A stretch of 25,440 bases of DNA from Lachnospiraceae bacterium (GTDB lineage Bacteria; Bacillota; Clostridia; Lachnospirales; Lachnospiraceae): NCBI GenBank assembly GCA_900772845.1, contig CAAGSD010000014.1, positions 1 to 25,440 of the forward strand, in the 5' to 3' direction. Position 1 is the first letter of the stretch. Each line of letters begins with the position of its first letter. Position numbers and translations under genes: made by a program. The notes below the pieces were generated by a model that ran no database searches, had not been told where the DNA came from, and worked only from the letters and a program-made list of their open reading frames with translations. Shown here one piece after another: positions 15,232 through 22,697 of this stretch.

Positions 15232-16326
15232 GTGGAAAATACAGCGAAAGAACAAATTCTGAAAATACGGGATCTTGATATTACGTTCCGCACCACGGCA
15301 GGACCGGTGCATGCGATCCGCGGTGTCAATATTGATCTCATGAAGGGTGAGACCGTGGCAATCGTCGGAGAGTCCGGTTCCGGTAAATCCGTAACCATGA
15401 AAGCTGCCATGGGCATTCTGGCATCCAATGCCACAGTGACCGGCGGAACCATCGAGTTTTCCTATCATCATGCGGATGGCTCACCCGAGACCATTGATAT
15501 TCTGCAAAAGGATAAAAAATGGATCCGCAGACATATCAATGGCAAACGGATCGCCATGGTATTCCAGGATCCCATGACCAGCCTGGATCCTACCATGACC
15601 ATCGGAAAGCAGATCATGGAAGGCATGATCTGGCATTTTAAAACACCGAAGAAGGAAGCCTGGAATAAAGCGGTAGAGCTTTTGAAAGAGGTAGGAATTG
15701 AGGATGCGGAGAAACGCATGAAGAACTACCCCCATCAGTTGTCCGGCGGTATGCGGCAGCGTGTGGTCATTGCCATAGCACTGGCCTGCAATCCGGATCT
15801 GCTGATCTGCGATGAGCCTACGACAGCATTGGATGTAACGATTCAGGCAAAGATCATTGAATTGATCCGCAGAGTACAGAAGGAGAGAGGAATCTCCGTC
15901 ATCTATATCACTCACGATCTTGGTGTGGTGGCAAAAGTAGCTGACTACGTCAATGTAATGTATGCCGGTAAAATCGTGGAAAAGGGTACGATCAACGAGG
16001 TATTCTATGATCCGAAGCATCCGTATACCTGGGGACTTTTATCTGCTATGCCGGATCTGGATACCGCAGACGAACGCCTGTATACGATTCCGGGATCCCC
16101 GCCGAACCTGCTGCATGAGAAGGAGGGAGATGCGTTTGCACCCCGTAACCGTTATGCGCTGGAAGTGGATGACAAGGTGGAACCGCCCATGTTCAAGATC
16201 ACAGAGACCCATTATGCGGCTACCTGGCTGTTAGACCCCAGAGCACCTAAGGTGGAGATGCCGAAGGAACTGAAAGAACGCCTGGAGAGAATGAAGAAGG
16301 AGGCAGCACAGTATGAAGGAAAATAA
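15232..16326 (+). CDS. oppD: Oligopeptide ABC transporter ATPase OppD
   Basis: First ATPase of the importer, 364 aa. Walker A GESGSGKS (46-53), signature LSGGMRQR (170-177), Walker B LLICDE (190-195), then PTTALDVTIQAKI and switch His in ITHDLGVV. The C-terminal oligopeptide/dipeptide domain begins HPYTWGLLSAMP. The cysteines usually seen in the family's C-terminal GCxFxPRC motif are absent; this protein has GDAFAPRNRYAL. The GTG start at 15232 has AAGGAG upstream, inside the end of oppC, so translation is probably coupled. The 3' end overlaps oppF by 14 bp. Confidence 0.94.
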   Translation: MENTAKEQILKIRDLDITFRTTAGPVHAIRGVNIDLMKGETVAIVGESGSGKSVTMKAAMGILASNATVTGGTIEFSYHHADGSPETIDILQKDKKWIRRHINGKRIAMVFQDPMTSLDPTMTIGKQIMEGMIWHFKTPKKEAWNKAVELLKEVGIEDAEKRMKNYPHQLSGGMRQRVVIAIALACNPDLLICDEPTTALDVTIQAKIIELIRRVQKERGISVIYITHDLGVVAKVADYVNVMYAGKIVEKGTINEVFYDPKHPYTWGLLSAMPDLDTADERLYTIPGSPPNLLHEKEGDAFAPRNRYALEVDDKVEPPMFKITETHYAATWLLDPRAPKVEMPKELKERLERMKKEAAQYEGK

Positions 16327-17254
16327 TGCAGCTCCGCTTCTGAAAGTAGAGGGTTTAAAACAATATTTCCGTGTCAGCGGCAGTTACACGGTACATGCCG
16401 TGGAGGATGTATCCTTTGAAATCTATCCCGGAGAGACTTACGGTCTGGTCGGAGAGTCCGGTTCCGGTAAATCCACCATTGGCAGAAGCATCATCCGTCT
16501 GTATGATCCTACAGCCGGTGAAATCCTGTTTAACGGCAGAGACATCAGCGGCAGACTCAGCAGAGAAGACAACCGGATGCTGCGGACACAGATGCAGATG
16601 ATCTTTCAGGATCCTATGGCATCCCTGAATCCCCGTAAAAAGATCGGAGATATCATCGGTGAGGGACTCGACATTCACCATAGCTATCAGACCAATGCAG
16701 AGCGTGAGGAGAAGATCAAAGCGATCCTGCAGAAAGTGGGACTGGCACCTGAGCATGCCACGAGATATCCCCATCAGTTTTCTGGCGGTCAGAGACAGCG
16801 TGTCGGCATTGCCAGAGCACTGATCATGAATCCGAAGCTGATCATTGCGGATGAATGCATCTCTGCACTGGATGTATCGATTCAGGCGCAGGTCGTTAAC
16901 CTGATGAAAGATATACAGCAGGAGACCGGTACAGCATATCTGTTTATTGCCCATGACCTGTCGATGGTAAAGTATATTTCCGACAGGATCGGTGTGCTGC
17001 ATCTGGGACATCTCCTGGAGACCGGTACCACGGAAGAGATATTTGAAAACCCGATGCACCCGTATACCAAGAGCCTGCTATCGGCAATTCCGGCACCGAA
17101 TCCTATTGTGGAAAAACAGCGTACTGCGCTGAACTATGATTACAAGACCTCCGGCATTGATTACAATAAAGGCACGTATCATCTGGTGTCCGGAAGTCAT
17201 TACGTAAAATGTACGGATGAAGAGTTCTCAACCTGGAAAGGGACCATTTCTTAA
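16313..17254 (+). CDS. oppF: Oligopeptide ABC transporter ATPase OppF
   Basis: Second ATPase, 313 aa, pairing with OppD. Walker A GESGSGKST (47-55), signature FSGGQRQRVGIARAL and Walker B LIIADE followed by CISALDVSIQAQV. The switch region is IAHDLSMVKYISDRIGVLHLG, and the C-terminal motif HPYTKSLLSAIP is present. The usual Cys-rich C-terminal tail is replaced by a short Tyr-rich tail ending in SGSHYVKCTDEEFSTW. The ATG at 16313 follows AAGGAGG and lies inside oppD (14-bp overlap), so the two are translationally coupled. The operon terminator overlaps the last codons and the stop. Confidence 0.94.
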   Translation: MKENNAAPLLKVEGLKQYFRVSGSYTVHAVEDVSFEIYPGETYGLVGESGSGKSTIGRSIIRLYDPTAGEILFNGRDISGRLSREDNRMLRTQMQMIFQDPMASLNPRKKIGDIIGEGLDIHHSYQTNAEREEKIKAILQKVGLAPEHATRYPHQFSGGQRQRVGIARALIMNPKLIIADECISALDVSIQAQVVNLMKDIQQETGTAYLFIAHDLSMVKYISDRIGVLHLGHLLETGTTEEIFENPMHPYTKSLLSAIPAPNPIVEKQRTALNYDYKTSGIDYNKGTYHLVSGSHYVKCTDEEFSTWKGTIS

Positions 17255-17268
17255 TGGTTCCTTTTTTT
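17237..17268 (+). terminator. Intrinsic terminator overlapping the oppF stop codon
   Basis: AAAGGGACCATT (17237-17248) pairs with AATGGTTCCTTT (17253-17264, one wobble) around a TCTT tetraloop, followed by Ts through 17268. The TAA stop (17252-17254) lies at the loop/right-arm junction, so a ribosome finishing oppF would cover the hairpin. Confidence 0.93.
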
Positions 17269-17277
17269 GCGATATTA

Positions 17278-17286
17278 TGGTATGAT
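17278..17286 (+). promoter_or_regulatory. Possible extended -10 element for the glycosyltransferase-like pair
   Basis: TGG directly before TATGAT (17281-17286) makes an extended -10, but the -35 region falls in the oppF terminator and is poor. An alternative is TTGCTC (17291-17296), 17 bp, CATAAT (17314-17319). Confidence 0.3.
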
Positions 17287-17391
17287 GTAATTGCTCGGCG
17301 CCATGGAATATTGCATAATGCCCGTCGCAATTCCGTACCCGCAGGATGGCCTGAAGAGACAAAAAAGACAAAATACAGGAGAGCTTTTATT

Positions 17392-18978
17392 GTGAAAAAG
17401 TGTAAAAGCATAAAAATACTACAGTGGCTGGTTTGTGCTATACTTTTGGTGTATCTGGCAATCTTTGGATATATGAATTTATGTAAGTACGCACAGCATG
17501 TGGATTCGGATATCGCAGCGGAAGCATTGCTGGCCCGTGAGATCTGGCAGGAGAAAAATCTGACACCGGATGACTGGATCGCAAGTACGGAGAGATATGC
17601 CGTGGGCATGCCGACCATAGCGGCACTGTTTTACGGCATGACAGGAAGTATGCAGACGGCAGTAGGGCTAGCGTGTATTCTTTTAGGAAGCCTCTTTTTG
17701 CTGGCATTTTATTATTTCCTTCGAAAGCTATCCATCGGACGACCGGCGGCAGTGACGGCACTACTGGTCTTATGTGCATTACCCATTAACGGCTGGCGGA
17801 ATGAGGATCAGATGGTGCCTTTTGTCACCTTATTGCTGTTTCTTTTTGCGGATTATTATGTACTTCACAGCATTTATCTGTTTTTAAGTTTTCTCTTTTA
17901 CTTACAGTTAAGAGAGCAAAAAGTGGTTACACGAAAAACTATCATAACATGGAGCATCCTTTTTGTGGCGGGAATTCTGCTGAATCTGGGCGGACAGCGT
18001 TGTCTGCAGGTGGTGATACTGCCGTTTCTGGTGATGGAGGTTCTATTCCTGTTCCTGGAATCGAAGCATTTTTCCGAAAAACTTCCGAAGGAGCGTTTCC
18101 TGGCAACGGGATTTGTGGGAAGCCTGATTTTAAGCTTTGTGATCTCTAGTCTGAAAGGATTCCGTGCCAGCTATATCGTGTATCTGGAGTCCCCCCATGC
18201 AGTTATGGAAAGACTGCTTGTGACGGTTCCGGCAGCAATTCTGGAGAATTTCGGACTGAATGGCGATGCAAGGGTAGGCAATTTTTCCTCCATTATGCAG
18301 ATGCTTGTCTGGGCATTTCTGATTTTACTGGGCTATGGTATTTATTATGTGATCAAGAACAAGGAAGAAGTAACGGACGGACAGCGGATGGCACTCAGCT
18401 ATCTGGGAATCTCCGTTGGAGTAACGGCTTTTATTATCAGCTTCACTACTGCGGAGGCTGCACATTATTATTTCTTTATGTCATGGTTTGCAGCGGCACT
18501 GATCGTTGCGTTACTGGTGGAGCATCTTGCGAAAGACAATCCGTTTTTCACAGGGCTGATTCTGGCAGCGGTGTGTCTGTTTGCATTGCTGAATCTGAAA
18601 TATACCTATTACGACGCAGTAACGACAGAGGATAATCTGAAGGAATATCAGGAAGTGGCTGATTTTCTAGAGGAGGAAAGCATCGAATACGGTTATGCGG
18701 AATTCTGGGATGCCGAGAGGATCTGCCTGATCACGGACGGTGCAGTCACCATGGGACATTCGTATAATATGGCGGATCTGGCTGGTTACTGGTGGCTTAC
18801 CAGTACGAAATGGTATCCTCCTGCGCTGCCCACGGACATGCGGACCGCATATGTGGTCAGGACAGAAAAAAGGGAGGCCTTCGAGGCACAGTTTGCAGGA
18901 CGGGAGGCACCGGTTCTGGAATACGAAAACGAGAGGCTGGCAGTATATATCGGCAATAAGAATTACGTGGATCTGTAA
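17392..18978 (+). CDS. Polytopic membrane protein, GT-C glycosyltransferase-like
   Basis: A 528-aa protein with about ten hydrophobic segments. The first (about 10-30) is followed by an outer loop with HVDSD (36-40). An acidic motif just after the first membrane helix is typical of GT-C enzymes (PMT/GT39/ArnT-like), which transfer sugars from lipid-phosphate donors. A soluble C-terminal region (about 415-528) follows, with the text YAEFWDAERICLITDGAV. The donor and acceptor are unknown; a cell-wall or exopolysaccharide role is an inference. The start is GTG at 17392 with GGAGA 8-9 nt upstream; the frame is open further up to 17254, but that stretch overlaps the oppF terminator. A related gene follows 53 bp later. 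Confidence 0.75.
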   Translation: MKKCKSIKILQWLVCAILLVYLAIFGYMNLCKYAQHVDSDIAAEALLAREIWQEKNLTPDDWIASTERYAVGMPTIAALFYGMTGSMQTAVGLACILLGSLFLLAFYYFLRKLSIGRPAAVTALLVLCALPINGWRNEDQMVPFVTLLLFLFADYYVLHSIYLFLSFLFYLQLREQKVVTRKTIITWSILFVAGILLNLGGQRCLQVVILPFLVMEVLFLFLESKHFSEKLPKERFLATGFVGSLILSFVISSLKGFRASYIVYLESPHAVMERLLVTVPAAILENFGLNGDARVGNFSSIMQMLVWAFLILLGYGIYYVIKNKEEVTDGQRMALSYLGISVGVTAFIISFTTAEAAHYYFFMSWFAAALIVALLVEHLAKDNPFFTGLILAAVCLFALLNLKYTYYDAVTTEDNLKEYQEVADFLEEESIEYGYAEFWDAERICLITDGAVTMGHSYNMADLAGYWWLTSTKWYPPALPTDMRTAYVVRTEKREAFEAQFAGREAPVLEYENERLAVYIGNKNYVDL

Positions 18979-19031
18979 TCCTCGGGGATTTGATACAGAA
19001 AGAGAAAGTGCTAGAAAGGGATACGACCGAG

Positions 19032-20651
19032 ATGACCATACAAGGACTTCCGAAAGAAGAAAAAAAAGAGTCGATATATCATCTGATGCTGGGCGTACTG
19101 TTAGTGTTTGAGTTGTCGATCATGCTGATTCTCAGCTACTGGGCCTGCAGATATTCCTATTATGAATCGGTGGATCATAATGTTCTGGTAAAGGATGCAG
19201 GCTGGAAGCATATTCTCCTTTTTCTGCTGGCATCACTGGCGACAGTGGGAATCGACAGGATTTTGCAGAAATCAGATAAAAAAACGCAGGAAAAAATCTG
19301 TGTGGCTGCACTGATCATTACCTGCACCATCGCATTTTTCCTCGGAACATTCTATGTGTTAAAGAACCCGTATTATCCGGTAGGTGACCAGATCAGCACT
19401 ACAGCGTTTTCGGCATATTGCCGGGAAGGCAATTTCATCATGCTGTGTAATGGCGGATATATCGGGATGCACCAGCACCAGAAGGGTCTGGGGGCACTGT
19501 ACGAAATCGTATTTGCCATCTTTGGAAATTTTAATTATACACCGGCAAAGATCCTGCATGTCTTCTGGTGGATGCTGACGATCTGTGCAGGGTATCAGTT
19601 CCTGAAACTGACAATGGACAGGGCAGTTTTCAGGCTGGAATATTGTGTCCTGCTGCTGGGATGTATTCCGTATCTGATTTTCCTGCCTTATATATACGGA
19701 GATGTTTTAAGTATCAGCTTTTGTATGGTTCTGTTCTGGGCAGCGGCGGCATATGAACGTTATGCACAGAAACGGTATCTGGCATTGGCAGCTTTTGTAT
19801 CAGCTATTGCGATCCTGGCACGGAAAAATACGCTGATCGTACTGGTGGCAGTGGGGATTTATGCAGTCCTGTTATGCCTGAAAAAAAAGAAAGCACAGTG
19901 TCTGCTGATAGGACTGACGGCGATACTGGCAGCAGTATTATCCGTGAAGGCCGTGGATGTCATGTATGAATACCGCTCCGGCTATCCCAGTGGAATCGGT
20001 ATCCCCAGCATTTTGTATGTGGCTATGGGATTACAGGATACAGATGGAGAGGCCGGTATCTATAACAGATATCATCAGGCGACGTTTGCCGAGAATGACT
20101 TTCAGCAGGAGCCGGCAGCACAGCAGGGCAAAGAATATATCAAAGAAAGACTTGGAGAGTTTGCGGAAAACCCCGGTATAGCATCCGACTTTTTTAAGAG
20201 AAAACTGGAAGGTCAATGGATCGTTCCGTTATTTGAAAGCTTAAGATCCACGGATAGCTTCGCAGACGACCGGGAATTGCCGTCCTATATTGCCGATCTT
20301 TATTATGGAAAGCTGCATGATGTGGCATGGAAACTGGCAAATTATTACCAGAGTATCATGTATTTCGCCGGATTGGCATTCACCATCAGTGCAGGTGTGA
20401 TGTGGTGGAAGAAAAAGGAAGCACCGGTCAGCGTATGGCTGCCCATGATCGCCATGGTAGGCGGATTCCTGTTCAGCATCATCTGGGAAGCACAGGCCAG
20501 ATATGTGTTCCCTTATTACATATTCCTGGCATTGTATGTTCCGGAGGGACTTTATGTGACAGGAAGTAATATTTTGAAACTGAAAAAGCTTCGTAAGAAG
20601 AACGATGAAAAGAAAGAGGAAAAGAAAACGAAGTTACGTAGGATCGCTTAA
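19032..20651 (+). CDS. Polytopic membrane protein, GT-C glycosyltransferase-like
   Basis: A 539-aa membrane protein, distantly similar in layout to its upstream neighbour. About ten or eleven membrane segments run from about residue 18 to 520, and a Lys/Glu-rich cytoplasmic tail ends the protein (KKLRKKNDEKKEEKK). The outer loop after the third hydrophobic segment holds YPVGDQISTTAFSAY (Asp119), which may be the GT-C acidic site, and further on GMHQHQKGLGALYE. The ATG at 19032 is preferred because AGAAAGG (19013-19019) lies 12 nt upstream; an in-frame TTG at 18990 lacks a well-placed site. The 3' end overlaps the convergent tadA by 18 bp. Function is inferred from topology only. Confidence 0.75.
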   Translation: MTIQGLPKEEKKESIYHLMLGVLLVFELSIMLILSYWACRYSYYESVDHNVLVKDAGWKHILLFLLASLATVGIDRILQKSDKKTQEKICVAALIITCTIAFFLGTFYVLKNPYYPVGDQISTTAFSAYCREGNFIMLCNGGYIGMHQHQKGLGALYEIVFAIFGNFNYTPAKILHVFWWMLTICAGYQFLKLTMDRAVFRLEYCVLLLGCIPYLIFLPYIYGDVLSISFCMVLFWAAAAYERYAQKRYLALAAFVSAIAILARKNTLIVLVAVGIYAVLLCLKKKKAQCLLIGLTAILAAVLSVKAVDVMYEYRSGYPSGIGIPSILYVAMGLQDTDGEAGIYNRYHQATFAENDFQQEPAAQQGKEYIKERLGEFAENPGIASDFFKRKLEGQWIVPLFESLRSTDSFADDRELPSYIADLYYGKLHDVAWKLANYYQSIMYFAGLAFTISAGVMWWKKKEAPVSVWLPMIAMVGGFLFSIIWEAQARYVFPYYIFLALYVPEGLYVTGSNILKLKKLRKKNDEKKEEKKTKLRRIA

Positions 20652-21146
20652 AGCTTTTCTTGCAGCTTTCTCCTGCTTATTGCGGATGCGGAGCTCCTCA
20701 AAAAAAGTTTTCAGCATCTGACTGCATTCCTCGCCGAGAATGCCCCGGGTAACCTTCACTTGATGGTTAAACTGGGGCATTTCCAGTATATTCAGGATTG
20801 AGCCGGCACATCCGGCCTTGGGATTCATACAGCCCATCACTACTTCGGGAATCCGGGCCTGTACAATGGCACCGGCACACATCTGGCAGGGTTCCAGCGT
20901 GACATAGAGGGTGCACTCCTCCAAACGCCAATCGCCGATCACTTTACTGGCTTTATTGATAGCAGTGATTTCCGCATGGGAAAGGGTATTTTTGTCCGTG
21001 TTGCGCCGGTTGTAACCGCGGCCGATGATCTTTCCGTCATGTACGATGACGCAGCCGATGGGTACTTCCCCCAGAGCATAGGCTTTTTTTGCCTGCTTCA
21101 GGGCTTCCTTCATATATTTTTCTTCGATACTCTTTATCACTGCCAT
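20634..21146 (-). CDS. tadA: tRNA-specific adenosine deaminase
   Basis: Deaminates adenosine 34 of tRNA-Arg(ACG) to inosine. The 170-aa protein has the cytidine-deaminase fold: zinc ligand and proton shuttle HAE (His57, Glu59) and PCQMC (Cys87, Cys90), with GEVPIGCVIV upstream. A frame extending to 21218 exists, but ATG 21146 is preferred: it has AGAAAGG 11 nt upstream, gives the usual family length, and keeps the palindrome at 21194-21209 outside the coding region. Its last 18 bp overlap the convergent glycosyltransferase-like gene and no hairpin terminator follows. In many Firmicutes tadA lies directly upstream of the SRP RNA gene; here it lies about 10 kb away in the same orientation. Confidence 0.93.
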   Translation of the reverse strand: MAVIKSIEEKYMKEALKQAKKAYALGEVPIGCVIVHDGKIIGRGYNRRNTDKNTLSHAEITAINKASKVIGDWRLEECTLYVTLEPCQMCAGAIVQARIPEVVMGCMNPKAGCAGSILNILEMPQFNHQVKVTRGILGEECSQMLKTFFEELRIRNKQEKAARKALSDPT

Positions 21147-21193
21147 GGTGTCTGTAGCCTTTCTGCGTTTTCCATCTCTCGGTTTTCCTGCTC

Positions 21194-21209
21194 TGGAAAA
21201 CCTTTTCCA
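21194..21209. promoter_or_regulatory. LacI-type operator-like palindrome in the tadA/lacI divergent region
   Basis: TGGAAAACCTTTTCCA: TGGAAAA and TTTTCCA are exact inverted halves around CC. Its core differs at one of 14 positions from the palindrome at 22405-22418. Two further half-sites in the same orientation lie at 21166-21173 (CGTTTTCC) and 21181-21188 (GGTTTTCC), inside the tadA leader. Confidence 0.6.
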
Positions 21210-21242
21210 AAAATTCATGCTATATTTCGTAAATGCTGTACA

Positions 21243-21271
21243 TTGACGAAATGCCCGTTAACTTATAGTAT
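21243..21271 (+). promoter_or_regulatory. Sigma-A promoter of the lacI-family gene
   Basis: TTGACG (21243-21248), 17-bp spacer, TAGTAT (21266-21271). The leader would be about 95 nt. The operator-like site at 21194-21209 lies 34 bp upstream of the -35. Confidence 0.75.
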
Positions 21272-21371
21272 AGAGAATATATGAGCAGACGTCAAATGGA
21301 ACAGGCATGCAGGACGTTGCGGTAACGGAGAGAAGCGGGCGCAGAGTATCGTGACCCGGAACGGGGGATTT

Positions 21372-22361
21372 ATGGTATCGATCAAAGAAGTAGCAAAACA
21401 CGCCGGGGTGGCAATTTCCACAGTGTCCAAGGTCTTAAACGGCTATCCCAATGTCAGTGAAGAAACAAAGAAAAAGGTACAGGATGCAATCAAGGAGTTG
21501 AATTATATTCCGAATTCCATCGCTGCGGCGCTGTCTTCCAAACAGTTTGGAAGAATTGCGCTGGTGCTGGATCCCAACAGACAGACTCAGGCCATCGACC
21601 AGATCTTCATGCAATATCTGGTGGGAGCGCTGGATAAGGCGAAGGAACTGAATGTAGAGGTAGTGACGATTTTTCCGTCTATGATCGCAGGAATGACGGC
21701 AGAGGAGATCACCAGATCCTTTCTGTCCCAGAGTATTTCCGGGGTGGTGATCTATGGTATGTCCAGGGAGGACAAGGTGCTGCAGAAGCTGATCCGGGAG
21801 AAGCAGTTCGCCTGTGTCGTAGTGGATGCGCCGATTGTAAATTCCAGAACCACATCCATCAGTATCGATCAGGAACAGGCCCAGTATGATGTGGCGAAGA
21901 AGACCGTACTGGATGATAACTGTAAGAGGGTGCTCTATATTGCGGGCAGGAGAGACGGTTACGTTACAGATCAGAGATTAAAAGGCATGAAGCGCCTGGT
22001 GAAGGACCTGGATCTGACCATGATGGTACGACAGGGAGATTTCAGTGAGCTGACGGCGAGAAATGTGGCATTGAAATATGCGAAAAATAAGGATGTGGTG
22101 GTCTGCGCTTCCGATCTGATGGCCATCGGTGCCATGAATGCCCTGATCGATATGGACATCTTCCGTCCGGTGTGCGGTTTTGACGGTATCACCCTGATGG
22201 GATATGTCGGCAAGCAGATGAATACCATACGGCAGGACTTCTACAGCATCTCCAGCAGAGCCGTGGACGAAGTACACCAGCTGATGAACGGCGGCGAAGG
22301 CCATCAGGTAGTCATGCCTCATAGTATCGTGAAAATGTACTATAAGGACATTATCTGTTAA
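21372..22361 (+). CDS. LacI-family transcriptional regulator
   Basis: A 329-aa regulator. The N-terminal LacI helix-turn-helix is at about residues 3-23 (SIKEVAKHAGVAISTVSKVL), the hinge helix at about 45-58 (NYIPNSIAAALSS), and a periplasmic-binding-protein-like effector domain from about 65 to 329. The effector is unknown; a sugar or glycogen breakdown product would fit the neighbouring glycogen phosphorylase gene. ATG 21372 is preferred: GGGGG (21362-21366) sits 5 nt upstream, and the helix-turn-helix follows at the normal distance. An in-frame GTG at 21351 is the alternative. A palindrome in the downstream promoter and a second one upstream suggest control of glgP and possibly itself. Confidence 0.93.
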   Translation: MVSIKEVAKHAGVAISTVSKVLNGYPNVSEETKKKVQDAIKELNYIPNSIAAALSSKQFGRIALVLDPNRQTQAIDQIFMQYLVGALDKAKELNVEVVTIFPSMIAGMTAEEITRSFLSQSISGVVIYGMSREDKVLQKLIREKQFACVVVDAPIVNSRTTSISIDQEQAQYDVAKKTVLDDNCKRVLYIAGRRDGYVTDQRLKGMKRLVKDLDLTMMVRQGDFSELTARNVALKYAKNKDVVVCASDLMAIGAMNALIDMDIFRPVCGFDGITLMGYVGKQMNTIRQDFYSISSRAVDEVHQLMNGGEGHQVVMPHSIVKMYYKDIIC

Positions 22362-22400
22362 GCTATTTTGCACAAAAAATCAGGAAAATCAAAGAAAGTG

Positions 22401-22429
22401 TTGCGGAAAACGTTTTCCTATGCTATCCT
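22401..22429 (+). promoter_or_regulatory. Candidate promoter of the glycogen phosphorylase gene
   Basis: TTGCGG (22401-22406), 17-bp spacer, TATCCT (22424-22429). Both hexamers are imperfect. The spacer is nearly filled by the palindrome at 22405-22418. Predicted start is about 22436, giving a leader of about 260 nt. Confidence 0.5.
22405..22418. promoter_or_regulatory. LacI-type operator overlapping the glgP promoter
   Basis: GGAAAACGTTTTCC is a perfect 14-bp palindrome with the central CpG typical of LacI/CcpA-family operators. It starts 43 bp after the lacI-family stop codon and lies between the candidate -35 and -10, so a bound protein would block RNA polymerase. Confidence 0.75.
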
Positions 22430-22473
22430 GTGTATTGTAAGAGAAAGACATACATGAAATCTCAGCATTGCGA

Positions 22474-22620
22474 GGGTATGAAAAGCCGGAAAGTGCAGGA
22501 AATACCCAAGGCGCAGCGGCAGGAAGGGCATGGAGGCCGAAAAGGCTAGGAAATACCCAAGGCACAGCTGAGACAAGGGGATGGGATACCCAAAATAAGT
22601 ATAGTACCCAGACAAAGAAA
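22474..22620 (+). repeat. Direct-repeat cluster in the glgP leader
   Basis: GGAAATACCCAAGGCGCAGC (22498-22517) recurs as GGAAATACCCAAGGCACAGC (22549-22568), 51 bp later with one change. Shorter copies follow: GGGATACCCAA (22583-22593) and GTACCCA (22614-22620). GGGTAT (22474-22479) is complementary to the ATACCC in each of the three longer copies, and CTCAGC (22461-22466) to GCTGAG (22567-22572). This occupies most of the roughly 330-bp gap between lacI and glgP. No known riboswitch was recognised. Confidence 0.7.
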
Positions 22621-22697
22621 AAGAATATGAAAAAATGGGTGTGGCACGGTACATTCATTTTGGAAAAATAAAACTATCGTGCAGAATGGAGTTTGAA

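Noticed and set aside
14677..15471. A 264-codon minus-strand frame across the oppC-oppD junction
   Set aside because: It spans two well-supported plus-strand genes and their junction, with no ribosome binding site and no recognisable motif.
22468..22671. A 67-codon leader frame with repeated NTQG in the glgP leader
   Set aside because: It starts at TTG without a ribosome binding site. The 51-bp repeat period keeps frame by being a multiple of three. Reading on the minus strand is equally open, which fits a DNA/RNA repeat better than a protein.
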